A stretch of 64,000 nt of DNA from Hypomesus transpacificus (GCF_021917145.1 NC_061063.1:192715-256714); one strand, 5' to 3'. Numbered from the stretch's first letter, positions 35,701 to 46,700 are shown. The notes: generated by a model not told the origin, from the letters alone. Translations and numbers: made by a program.

Positions 35701-37735
35701 AACTGAGAGGAAAAAGGAGGAAGGAACTGACTCCTTTTCTCCTGACTCTCCCTCACGTCACACAGCCTCTCGACCCAGCGACCTCACCATGGCGACGTTG
35801 CCGGGCACCCCCGGCCTGACTGAGGCTGGCATGGGTCGGTCCTGGTGGGCAGGTGAGGACCCAGACCAGGCCGGGACTCACTTGCACCCTGCCCCAAACC
35901 TGCCTCTCCCCCAGCCCCAGCCCTCCTCCTCCTCTGCTCCTCCACGCTGGGCCTCCATCTCCTTCCCAGACCTGGGCTCCAGGAGGGCCCTCCCCTCCAG
36001 CCTCCCCTCCCCAGAGCCCAGCCTGCTCCCTGGGGCCCTGGCCGTGGGGCCTTGCCCCGTGGCCCCCTGGCTGCAGAGGCTCAGCCTGCGCCAGGTGCAC
36101 ATGTCCCGTGGCGAGCGGGAACGAGAGCGCGAGCGCGACCGCTACCGGAGGGACGTCAACGAGGACCGCGAGGTGCGATGCTGTCGGAACTGGGCGGAGT
36201 ACCGGCAGCTGCTGGCTCAGCGGAGGGGGCGGAGCCACAGGGATAGACCCGCCCACCTGTGGGAAGGGAAGGTCACGCCCCTCCACGACCCCCGACACCC
36301 CACCTCCTGTGGTAGGAACTCCACCCTCTGACTGATATATGTTCAGTAAACATCTGTGCTGGCTGGTGTGTGCTGTCTGATTGATCCCCTGTTGAAAGCT
36401 GCGCTGTGTGGGTTTGTTTTTGTTGTGTTTGTATAAGTGAGTCACCATCTACAGCACACAAATGCAGAGCATAGTCAGTACACATACCGAGGTTAATTAT
36501 ATATAGGTATACATCTACAATGAGCTTTGTTAAAGGATCTCTGTTTACTCGTATGGGAGGAGGCCCGGTTGTGTGTGCGTGCGTGTGTACGTGTGGGTTG
36601 CCCCTTACACAACGGCCGGGTTTCCCAGATTCGTCAAGAAGCTCTTAACGCTAAGAGCTTCTTAATAACGTTCTAAGAGCGTTCTCATAGAACGTTCTTA
36701 AGAAGCTCTCAGTGTTGAGAGCTTCTTGACGAATCTGGGAAACCCGGCCAACATCAGTGTGGGTTAGAATGATCCCCTTTCAGAATGTTCTAGAACACTG
36801 GGGGAAACGTTCTGTCCTGTGTGCCTCACCCACCCATGCTGTGTTACAGGTGAGTTGCTGGACAAGATCAGTGTCATCAAGCCTTATAGACTAACAGATG
36901 GACCCTCCAGGTACAGCCCACCTCTTTCTCTCACTTTCCCTCTTCATTCCTTCTCACTTTCTCCACTCTTTCTTTCCCTCCCTCCCTCTCATTCTCTTTC
37001 CTTCTCTGCCTCTCATTCTCTCTTTCTATCCTTCTTTTTCTTTCATTCGCTCTCCCTCTGTCTCTCTGTCGACAATGAATTTTGTGTAAATATGAAACCA
37101 CAATGGTGTGAATGTCTGCTGGCCCCAGTGCAGACTGTTTTGTGTAGAGGTGGAGCGTTTGTCTGCAGGGTGGTGTGTGTGTGTGTGTGTGTCCGGTGCA
37201 TCTGCGTGTGGTGAGTCAGTGGTGTGTGTGTGTCTCCAGGGAGCAGGGGTCGGAGGGCTGGAGGCTGTGTTTTGATGTCTACCAGCCGGACACTGTGGCT
37301 GAGTTCAGGAAGAGCAGTCCGGGGAGGCCTTACTCTCGCATGTGTGTCTGCAGGTCAGGACGTCACACACACACACACACACCTCGCTGCAGAGCGTTTA
37401 TTACAGGTGGATATAACTATTGTAGTCCATTCCAGCCCCCAAATCTAAAAGGACTAACCTCTCCTACAAATATAGGATAATCAGAAAAAAACCTAAATGT
37501 ACTACTTTTACCTATATGTTTGTGTACAGTCTGATGTCTGTTTGTGTCCTGGTTCTGACTGTGTGGTGTCGTGTTGCTGTGCAGCTTCGCAGGGCCGACA
37601 CCTGACCTCAGGGTGGTGGAGCAGCTGACGGAGCAGAGCGGAGGTGTTCCTGTTACCTTCGCTGTGGTCGACCATGGAGACATCTCCTTCTACTGCTTCA
37701 AACCCTTCCTGTTGACCACAGACACTGCCCACTGA
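29793..37735 (+). CDS. tsen54: tRNA-splicing endonuclease subunit Sen54 (Tsen54), 11 coding exons
   Basis: Exons: 29793-29848, 30131-30289, 30766-30829, 31088-31171, 31264-31362, 34914-34966, 35300-35401, 35551-36311, 36850-36910, 37240-37353, 37585-37735. All junctions are GT-AG and the phases join to 1704 nt (567 aa). Sen54 is a non-catalytic subunit of the nuclear tRNA-splicing endonuclease, where it pairs with Sen2. Family blocks include [20 protein letters not shown] and ALYLMEC (N-terminal domain), [54 protein letters not shown] and [11 protein letters not shown] near the C-terminus. The central linker in exon 8 has a 50-residue Arg/Glu/Asp-rich stretch (about residues 212-260) and is longer than the linker in the 526-aa human protein. 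Intron 5 (3.55 kb) is almost wholly minisatellite and intron 8 holds a palindromic MITE. No disabling change was seen. Confidence 0.95.
30440..30730. mobile_element. probable decayed DNA transposon fragment (hAT-like)
   Basis: In tsen54 intron 2, CAGGGGCGAATCTAGG near 30447 resembles a hAT-type terminus (CAGGGGCG). TTTTGGGGGGGCT occurs near 30469 and twice more as TTTTGGGGGGCT-like blocks near 30677-30710. No transposase was recognised. Family assignment rests on the terminal motif and is tentative. Confidence 0.4.
31363..31585. repeat. AGGACCAGGTA minisatellite, start of tsen54 intron 5
   Basis: Degenerate units of CAGGTAGGACAGTATAGGAC and shorter forms start at the exon 5 donor itself (CAG|GTAAGACAGGACCAGGTAAG). 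The unit contains a GTAAG donor-like sequence at least twice, at 31363 and 31376. Confidence 0.85.
31590..33300. repeat. 16-bp/29-bp compound minisatellite, tsen54 intron 5, first half
   Basis: Monomers of 16 bp (TCCTACTGTCTGTGGG) alternate with 29-bp monomers that begin TCCTACTGTCTGAGCTGACT. Between about 31690 and 32030 they form a regular 61-bp higher-order unit (29 + 16 + 16). After 32390 the order is less regular, with truncated monomers. Confidence 0.95.
33301..34905. repeat. 29-bp minisatellite, tsen54 intron 5, second half
   Basis: About 55 nearly identical 29-bp units begin TCCTCCTGTCTGATCTGACT and end GTCTGTGTG. The spacing was counted directly (33333, 33362, 33391). Variants are mostly CTCCTG/CTACTG and GTGTG/GTGGG. 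The array ends 8 bp before the exon 6 acceptor AG (34912-34913). No AG dinucleotide occurs in it. Confidence 0.97.
35029..35221. mobile_element. MITE with about 30-bp terminal inverted repeats, tsen54 intron 6
   Basis: The left end ATGCTGTGTTCATACCAAAC mirrors the right end, whose reverse complement is ACGCTGTGTTCACACCAAAA. Similarity continues inward (GTGAATAT versus GCGAATTA). The interior is AT-rich and noncoding. No clear target-site duplication was found. It is a non-autonomous DNA transposon of unassigned superfamily. Confidence 0.75.
35424..35517. repeat. 15-bp minisatellite, tsen54 intron 7
   Basis: About six units of TTTGTGGATGTGGGC start 22 bp after the exon 7 donor. Confidence 0.9.
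36614..36749. mobile_element. palindromic MITE copy 1, tsen54 intron 8
   Basis: The element is 136 bp and almost wholly self-complementary. It begins GGCCGGGTTTCCCAGATTCG and ends with the exact reverse complement CGAATCTGGGAAACCCGGCC. It is flanked on both sides by AAC (36611-36613 and 36750-36752), a putative 3-bp target duplication. Copy 2 is at 44563-44684. Confidence 0.85.
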
Positions 37736-37870
37736 CCAGACACAACATGACCACAGACACAACATGACCACAGACACACCATGACCACAGACATAACTAG
37801 GAGATAATCTGAGATTGTATCAGAGCATCTTTGCCAAATTAGTTGATTTATAAAGTTGCAGTAGACTTTT

Positions 37871-37876
37871 AATAAA
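37871..37876 (+). other. tsen54 polyadenylation signal
   Basis: AATAAA lies 136 nt downstream of the tsen54 stop codon in AT-rich sequence, a typical position for a short 3' UTR. Confidence 0.7.
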
Positions 37877-38750
37877 AAAATGAATTGTTCTTACTGGATC
37901 TTTCTTCAGAAGTGTTTTTTTTTCTTCAAATACACGGCATGTCATCTGCTCCTCATAACTACAGTAGAAGTGTTTTAAGTGAACTTACAGACATACTGCT
38001 GTTTCAGAATCCTGTTAGAGTTTGACATTGTCTTTTCAGTCCAGAGACCAGCTGGAGTTGTGGTCTGTATGTGAGTAACATGGGAACCCTTGTTAATCTG
38101 ATTCTGATGTAACTGGACAGGTGAGAGCACAATGGAGGGATGGATCATTAGTACTACAGATAAATATACAACCCATGCACTACCTGACAAACGTATCACC
38201 AATAAACTAAGCCTGTCTATACATGATGCAGGACATGTGATCTTACCGAGGGATATTTTAGCAAAAGCTCACAGACGTTGACATATCTTCAGCTAAGCGA
38301 AGCAGATTATTAATAAATCAAATTGCGTTCGTTTGTCATTTATCTGAAGCGATGTACAAATAGTGCACATGAGTGAGAGGGAGGAAGGAGACAGATGGAT
38401 GTACTGTATTAAGTTTCCAAACAGATCCCAGAGAGAGACTGAAGAGGTGAAGGGTAACACATCACCTGGCCCAAAAGTCACAAAAGATGTAGACAAACAG
38501 ATGCCTACATCTCTATCTGTTGACTTAAATACAAATTATCACCTCCCCTTGTTCAATTCAAAAAGAGAGTTTAACAAACACTATCACACACCCACTTACG
38601 CTCTCTCTTCCCCTCTCTCTGACACACACACACAATCTTGCTCTCTCTCTCCCTCTCTCTGACACACACACAGGTTGTGTGTCACAGATATATGGCAGGT
38701 CTTGGCAGGGTGCCTGTGCTCAGAGAGCCAGATCACCTCAGGACTTCACC
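37877..38750. other. intergenic between tsen54 and the first receptor gene
   Basis: Unique sequence with a diverged SINE-tail-like fragment near 38328-38360 (minus: CATCGCTTCAGATAAATGAC) and short AC/CT runs at 38580-38670. The presumed promoter of the receptor gene lies in the last 200 bp; no TATA box is evident. Confidence 0.4.
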
Positions 38751-41700
38751 ATGTCTTCTCCCAGTATCCTGACACTACTCTCTCTCCTGATGGGTGAGTT
38801 ACACAGCTACACAGAGAGTGCAGCTGACTTAGAGAATGTAATACACTACAGTTAACTACAATAGACAACAGTAGACTGTTATACAATACACCAGACTACA
38901 GTATAAAATATGACACTACAGTAGACTACAGTAGAATGCAAAAGACTGCAATTGATTCCTGATTTGTAGATGTATTTGTTTAGCATATCACAAATCCAGG
39001 GTAATAAACAAGAGGGGTATTTTAACCCGCAACCTTGTAATCTGTGGTCAAATGGTCTACTGAACTATACTCATGCCCCCTTTAAGTTTTAAGCGTTCTC
39101 GAATGTAAATGTTCTACAATGTAAATGTTCCAGAATGTAAATGTTCTAGAATGTAAATGTTCCAGAATGTAAATGTTCTAGAATATATATGTTCTAAAAT
39201 GGAAACGCTCTTCTCTTCTCAGTGACGGAGGTCTCCAGTGTGAACGAGACAAACTGCTCCTACACACACCTGCTGGAACACCTGAATCTTCTGGACACCA
39301 ACCAGGTTCTGGCTAACGTCCGTCCTGTTGTGAACTGGACGTCTCCCACTGAAGTGAATATGGACTTGTATGTGTACGGCATTCTGGATGTGGTACGTGG
39401 TGTGTCCCTGTAACTTCCTGTTGGGATCTCTGCACTTCCTGGTCCCGTTGTGTAACTCAGCAGTCCTATAGGATTGAGGCCAGGATTTTTGTCATGTGTG
39501 CTGTGGTGTGTTCGTGGTGGTGTTAACTTAAGTGTTATACTGGTCGAGGACGCCTTGGTAAAGCAGTGTATGTAAACACATGCACACCAGTATTCACTCT
39601 TATCTAACGCCGCTGTAAATCTGTTTTCTGCACAGGATGAGAAGTCTCAAACTCTCACTTGTCAGGCATGGATTAACACGGTAATAATGTTTATCAACGC
39701 CAACAACATCAATCAGTCAACACCTATCAATGAATACCTGTCAAATATCCAGCTTTATCAACACCTCTAAACTAATGACTGACATACTGAGGTGGTGCTT
39801 GTTCACGATATTCACAGAATAGAGAGATAATGGGATAATTCTCAGTTTGAAACACTGTAGCCAACCGTTTTCATTTCCATTCGATAGCCGTTGTCTTCCT
39901 CCACACAGGGGTGGTTGAACGAGTTCTTATCCTGGAACGAGAGTGACTTCTGTGGGATAGACAAGTTGGCTGTGCCCAGGAAGAAGCTCTGGACCCCGGA
40001 CATCTACATCCAGGAAGAGTGGGTACAATTTCAAATGAATAATGTGACAACGATGACGTATTCTTTTGGAAAACATATGTGTGTGTGTGGGGTGGATAGA
40101 TTTGAACTATTGATCTTATGATAGGTGGTGAAATGCTCTACTACTGAGCCACCATCACTTTAGTTAAAGAGAGTACAATTATCACACCAGATCACTTTCA
40201 TATGGTCAAAGGTTCAGGTTTCAGATGTGACACTGAAAATACTGAAAATATAAATGTTGTTTATGTGAGTGGATGGGTGTGCTTAATGGCAGGTCACTAA
40301 ACAGGAGAGTCTTCTGTGATTCTCTGAACAGGTTCTGTCAAGCATCACTCATGGAACCACTGTGATTAGAGACTACATATACATCTGGAGGCATTAGAAT
40401 GGTTCAGTCTGGATGACATAGCTGACCTTTACCCACAGTGATATCATTGTTAAGGTGTGTTTGATTTGTCATAGGAGCCATGCCACCAGCTCATTGTCTG
40501 TGCTACAGAGCATCATGCCATGTTTACTGAAAACCCTCAGTTCAGGTTTAATATGCCGGACAGTGATCTCAAGTTACAAAATATAGATTTACTCTTTTCT
40601 GATGCTTGTTTTTTTAACCATCTTAAAAAAACGATTGGCTGGGAGATGAGATTAGCAACAATACCTCCAATAGGTAACTCATAAAGGGCCAAGTGTGTGG
40701 CTGCTAAATTAATAAAGGTCATAAATCAAATCTCTTTGTCAGTGAAGTGACATCAGTTCCTGCAGGATCCTGTGATGATACTCATTTCCTGGATTGATCA
40801 GACAAGATGTGATTGCTTGTTATTCGACAGTAAAATGATACCTTTGTCTCCCCAACTCACCCCAACCCCACTCACCCCTCTCACCCCCCTAACCTCCACC
40901 CCTATCACCCCCCTAACCTCCACCTCTATCACCCCCCTAACCTCCACCCCTATCACCCCCCTAACCTCCACCCCTCTCACCCCCCTAACCTCCACCTCTA
41001 TCACCCCCCTAACCTCCACCCCTCTCACCCCCCTAACCTCCACCCCTCTCACCCCCTAACCTCCACCCAACTCACCACCTCCACCCCTCTCACCCCCTAA
41101 CCTCCACCCCTCTCACCCCCTAACCTCCACCCCACTCACCACCTCCACCCCCTCACTCCGCTCTCCCCAACCCATCTCACCCTCCAAACCCCCTCCCACC
41201 AACACCTCCCCCACTCATCCTCTCCCCCCCCCAGTATCTCCAGCACAGACAGCATCACGAAAGGCCCCTTTGCCAGCTTGTACTCAAACGGCATTGTGAC
41301 TGTGATGGATTCCTTAAGACTGACGACCGCCTGCAACATGGACCTGTACAAGTTCCCCTTCGACACTCAGACCTGCCAAATGACCGTCACTTCCATCTCC
41401 CAATGCGGTAGGCTGGGAGATACACATTTCCTGATTCCTCTATTGTACTTCCTGGTTCTGGACCTGGCCTCCTTCTTCATCAACCAGACCAGTGGGGAGA
41501 AGTTGAGCTTCAAGATCACCATCCTGCTCTCCATCTCTGTCCTGCTGCTCTTATTCAACGACATCCTGCCCTCCACCGCCAGCAAGCTGCCACTCATAGG
41601 TCAGAGGTCAAGCCTAAAATGGCCGCTATGGTCACAGCCAATCAAACCAAAATGGCCGCCCCAGGAAAGAACTGTCTGGAAAACGACGTAATGCAAAGTG

Positions 41701-42388
41701 TTTGTTTGTCCAGCCTCCTACTGCGTGGTGGTGTTCACCTTGGTGGGCTTCAACCTGCTGGTGACCCTGCTGGTGGGCTTCCTGATGGACCTGGACCGGA
41801 AGGAAGGCTGGGGTCAAACCCACGCCAGCGTCCAATCTAGTGAGCCCATGTGTGGTGTCAAAAAAGATGTCTGCTACCTTGTCGCACGAGCGCTCACAGT
41901 CCCCTCCCCTCCCCTCCCCTCTTCTCGGTCCAGTAAACACAAGTGATGTCTGCGATTCGTGGACATTTACGTGTAAAAAGCGACAGTACATGCGTATGGA
42001 CATAACCATGTCATTTGGACCTGGGTTGGCAAGACTTCCTCTTCAACAGAATGTTTTGATGTTCCCAGGTCCTCCAGAGAACGAGGCTGAGAAGGGGGTG
42101 CCGGCGGAGGCCAGCCCAGAGCAGAGGGCTCCAGGCGGGGGGATGCAGGGGCTGAGTGACCCCCGACTGCTCCAGCTGGCTCTGGAGGAGGTGTGGAGGA
42201 TCAGACTGGAGGTGGCCTCTGCTGCGAAGGCAGGAGATACAGAAGATAAGCCTGCGGGGGCTGGAGACCAAGGGAAGACGGGGTACTGGGAGAGAGTGGC
42301 CAGCCGCATAGATACGGCCTACTTCTGCATTTACATCATTTTCATTATTGTGTTCCACGGTTTTCTCTATATCATGTGGAGCCAATAA
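38751..42388 (+). CDS. 5-HT3-like Cys-loop ligand-gated channel, copy 1, with internal deletion (possible pseudogene)
   Basis: Exons: 38751-38793, 39223-39392, 39636-39680, 39909-40018, 41235-41599, 41714-41839, 42069-42388. Together they give 1179 nt, in frame throughout (392 aa). The protein starts with a signal peptide (MSSPSILTLLSLLM). It then has an extracellular domain with WLNEFLSWNESDFCGI and KKLWTPDIYI, and the Cys-loop CNMDLYKFPFDTQTC with 13 residues between the cysteines. M1/M2 include FINQTSGEKLSFKITILLSI and LPLIG, M3 is SYCVVVFTLVGFNLLVTLLV, and M4 is AYFCIYIIFIIVF near the C-terminus. The fifth exon runs straight from the Cys-loop (donor-like GTAGG at 41408) into the middle of M1. 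An intron, a 155-nt exon, a second intron and the start of the M1 exon present in copy 2 are missing. The channel would lack loop C and pre-M1, so normal gating is unlikely. The 5-HT3 relation is by sequence pattern; the ligand is unknown. Confidence 0.8.
39011..39080 (-). mobile_element. SINE head relic
   Basis: On the minus strand GTATAGTTCAGTAGACC (A-box-like) is followed by AGGTTGCGGGTTAAAAT (B-box-like). Both are diverged. It lies in intron 1 of receptor copy 1. Confidence 0.55.
40090..40160 (-). mobile_element. SINE head relic
   Basis: On the minus strand GGTGGCTCAGTAGTAGAGC is followed by ATAGTTCAAATCTATCC, a tRNA-like A-box/B-box pair. It lies in intron 4 of receptor copy 1. Confidence 0.6.
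40850..41150. repeat. 24-bp minisatellite in receptor copy 1 intron 4
   Basis: About 11 units alternate CCCCTAACCTCCACC with CCTATCACC or CCTCTCACC. The C-rich array continues in degenerate form to the exon acceptor at 41234, whose polypyrimidine tract is a C10 run. Confidence 0.9.
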
Positions 42389-43482
42389 CTACATTATGGG
42401 CTTGAAATGAAATCTACATGTATATGTATTCTTATATATACACACATATAAGTGTAAGTGTGTCCAAAAGAATAATCTTTGTGTGTGAATTTGTGATGAT
42501 CGTTTACAAGACATTAGTAAAACATTTGAATTAAAACAGGGTGGAAAAAAACACTGTCTTACTTTTTAGCATCTGAAATGATACTATCTATTGCTGTAGT
42601 CACATTATTGTACATTTGTATTCACATCACTATATTGATCCAAATACTATTTCAGACTTGGAATTTGGTATTTAAACCATAACTCACGAATGTAGGCAAG
42701 GAAGGAGACTGTCAGAATCAAACATGACCTGACACACAAAGGACTGCATTTTGGTATTTATCAGTTCTCTTTTTTCTGCCAACCAGCAGTTGCTTCTTAT
42801 GTCTGTGTGTTACTCTGTGTCCACTATAAAGAAGAGCTCTCTGATGCACATGATCGTGCAACAGACCATCTCTGCTTCAGTCAGCTGGGTCCTTATTGTT
42901 TGGTGTTCTGTTCCTCTCCTCTCAGCCGACTGACAAACCACTGCTGTTCTTCCTCCTGCCATCAGGCCAACATCCCAAGACCTCTGTTCCTCAGCTGGGA
43001 ACGTGGTCTACAAGACCTAATGAGACATGATTGAGACCTAAGCCTGGTGTTGTGTTGTCATTCATTCATTCATTCATTGTCAGAGGTCTGGTTTTGTCTC
43101 CCAATCTGCAGATAGATAATACTTATTAAAATCCATAACTCAACTGAACTTAGTCACTCTGTTAATGAAGAGACGGACAAAACACTTTGTTCATCACCAA
43201 CCTCCCCAGGCCTGGGCCTTGGGAGACAACAGACGGGTGTTTACTCAGCATCATCCACAGAGACACACCAGAGGAACAATTGAACCTGCAACCCGATCTG
43301 CCGTCAAATGCTTCACCAGTGAGCGATACTGATCGATATCTCTGGCGAGCGCCGTGAGTGAAGCAGACTGGCTGGGCTTCTGATTGGTCGTCTTCGGTGT
43401 GACGCTGTTCAAACAGCTGACGCTACATCCCAGGGATACGCAGACCCATGTGAGGTCTTCCTCAGTCTGGAGCTGGACCTCC
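42389..43482. other. intergenic between the two receptor genes
   Basis: ATTAAA near 42530 is a candidate polyadenylation signal for copy 1. A (CATT)n run lies near 43060-43079. A tRNA-like SINE relic on the minus strand (about 43274-43330) has CGCTCACTGGTGAAGC and GTTGCAGGTTCAATTG. Confidence 0.5.
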
Positions 43483-43654
43483 ATGATGGCTGGAGGGCTG
43501 CTGTTCTGGCTGGCTCTGATGGGTGAGCTGTGTGTGGGCGTGTGTGTGTGTGTGTGTGTGGGCGTGTCGGGGTCACTACCTCCTCCTCTGCCCACCTTGG
43601 TTGTTCATCCTTCTACTGCTCTACTGTCTGTCTTTATGATCTGTCTGTCTGTGA

Positions 43655-43744
<90 letters not shown>

Positions 43745-46700
43745 GACTGACTGTGTCTGTCTGTGGATGAATCCTGCGTCTTTTCTTCGCAGTATGTGAT
43801 GTTTCCAGTGATAACAGCTGCAGCTATGTCGCTCTCCTGGAAAAGCTGAATCTGACTGAATTTTCTGGCTCACATCAGGCCCGTGCGGAACTTGACCACA
43901 CGCACCCAAGTGAAGGTGGACATGTTCCTCTTAGGGATCCTGGACGTGGTGAGAACCTTCAGTTGTACATCACAGGTTCTCCAGCTGTCCTGAAACCACA
44001 GGGTCCTGTCAAGCAGAAGAATCAAATAGTATTTAGCATGATTTTATTGGATTTATTTGTTGCATACAAACACATCATCTTGGCAGTGCTCTTTGCCTGG
44101 GAAACCTGACCTGAGACTTCGTCTTGGCATTAGTGGCATAGAGCTTAGATATTCATTATTCCCCTGATAGATTAGAAATGTTAGAACATTAGAGTTCCTT
44201 AAATAACAGTTAAATACTGTCGACCACCCTGTGAACGTTGATGGCTGTTACGTGACAGTGGCACATGGCAGTTCTAAACCTATCAAAAAAACACTGGTTC
44301 TAATCATGTCTAAAAATCCCTGCTTCTTATGTCTTCACTCACTTCTGTTGTGCATCTTTACATCTCCTCTGACAGAATGCAAAGAGCCAAACCTTCACCT
44401 GCTCCATCAGCACCCTCATAGTGAGTTGGAAGTCCTCATTCAGTCTCTGATCACTGCTGCTGCAGGCACTAAAGTTATTGAGAAATGTATTTATTTACAG
44501 AAATATGTGAATGAGAAAATTAGAAAAATAAATTTGACAGGAATGGAAGGGTGAATGACAATGGCCAGGTTTCCCAGATTCCTTAAGAAGCTCTTAAAGC
44601 TAAGAGCTTCTTAGAACGCTCTTAGAACGCTCCTAAGAAGCTTTTAGCGTTAAGAGCTTCTTAACGAATCTGGGAAACCCGGCCAATGTGGATTAGGGGA
44701 TGAATGGATTATTGAAAAATGTTTGAGTGAAGTATGGATGGATGGATGCACAGTGACTGGCTGGATGGATAGATGAGTGAATGTATTGATGGATAGACAG
44801 GTGAGTGATGGATGGATTGATTGAGTTTTCCTATTTTTAACAGAGTTGGAACAATGAGTTCATCTCTTGGGATCCGAAGGAGTTCTGTGGCAAGTTCTCC
44901 ATCCAAGTCCCCAGAGAAAAGCTCTGGAAACCGGACATAGTCATCCACGAGGAGTAAGAACTATCTATATCTCTTCCTAAACCTATCTTCATTTCCCTTT
45001 ACATAATACTGTAATCATTATGCATTCATTTAGCTTCTATAGCATCGTAAAGAACATGGGGATTTGAACCTGCGACCTTTGGCCATGCAGTATTTGACAA
45101 TGATCTATACTGTACACACGTCTTTCGTCTCTCAAGAACTTTTTTACTGCGCAGCATTTCTGACACCGGCAGCACCAAACCCAGCCGGTATGCACGGCTG
45201 TTTCCCGGACAGGTCCAGGTGATGGACCAGAAGAAGCTGACCACCAGCTGCGGTATGGACATGTACAAGTTCCCCCTGGACGTCCAGATCTGCACTGTCA
45301 CCTTCTTGTCACTCTTGATTCAAGGTAGGGGGAAATGGACTACAGTGATGGCCAACCTGACAGAGTGTCCCTATCTGTTATTTGTCTGGGGCTTGCAGTT
45401 TTATTTTGTATATTTTGCCCTGGCCGCAATATGACAACAGTGGTAACTTGGTGCTTTAGTGAACGAAACCCTTGAAGGTTTTTAAAATGTACATTATTTT
45501 GAAGGAAGTAAGTAAGCTGGTAAAAAATAGCATTACCCATCTTAATAATTATGCTCACACACACCCAAAATGCGATATCTTCCATCTAATGTCTTCTTGG
45601 CCTAATGTTAAATGTTGCTAAAATTGTGTTTTGGTATCTGATATTCAATTTCTGTCCGTAGATGAAATCACCTTGGGATCCTTGACCACAGAAGATTACA
45701 AGAACAAATTCACCAGGAAGAACTTAAATCAAGGGGAATGGGACTTCCTGTTCATGACAACCACTAAGAATAACTTTACAATAGATGGTGTGGTTTGGAG
45801 TCAACTAGAATACAAGGTAGACAGTCTACTTCGATACTGACAGATAATAATGCATTCTTTATTCATGTTACAGTACCTCTACTTTCACCACATAATCAAG
45901 TTGAAGTGGTAAACTCATTAATCGTATGAATACTGCCCGTTTGTCCCATCACATCTGGTGAGTAGGTGAGTCAGTTAACTGCATGAGTTTCGAACCTGAG
46001 TCTGAACTCCCAGAGAGGGCAAGGGATATCGACAACAGACACCTGTAATATAGAGTACTCACATTCATGTGGATCTTAACCGCTCTCTGACAGTTTGAAT
46101 CCAAGCTATATCTTTATCTATCCCTATATATTATGTATTCGTTTAGCAGACTATATTATCAAAAGTGATAAACCTGCGATCTCTAGATCTGTGGTCAAAT
46201 ACTCGACCACTGAGCTGTACCCGTCCCCTGCTCCCCATCCATTACATGTACATTTAACAGACGCTCTTATCCAGAGCGACTTACAGTAAGTACAGGGACA
46301 CCCCCCTCCCCCCGAGGCAAGTAGGGTTAAGTGCCTTGCCCAAGGACACAACTTCATTTTGCGCAGCCAGAATCGAACCGGCAACTTTCTGATTAGTACC
46401 GATTCCATAACCACTCAGCCATCTGAGACCCATCCCTCCCTCTATGTGTGTCAGATCCACATTCAAAGGAGACCTCAGCTGTACCTCCTCAACCTGGCCA
46501 TGCCTATCGTCTTGTTCCTGGTTCTGAACCTGGCCTCCTTCTTCATCAACCAGACCAGTGGGGAGAAGCTGAGCTTCAAGATCACCATCCTGCTCTCCAT
46601 CTCTGTCCTGCTGCTCATCCTCAACGACATCCTGCCCTCCACCGGCGACAAGCTGCCACTCATAGGTCAGAGGTCAAGCCTAAAATGGTCACCCTGTCAT

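Noticed and set aside
41619..41840. Open frame continuing past the M2 exon of receptor copy 1
   Set aside because: Donor and acceptor at 41600 and 41713 match the receptor family in phase. The extension is intron read-through.
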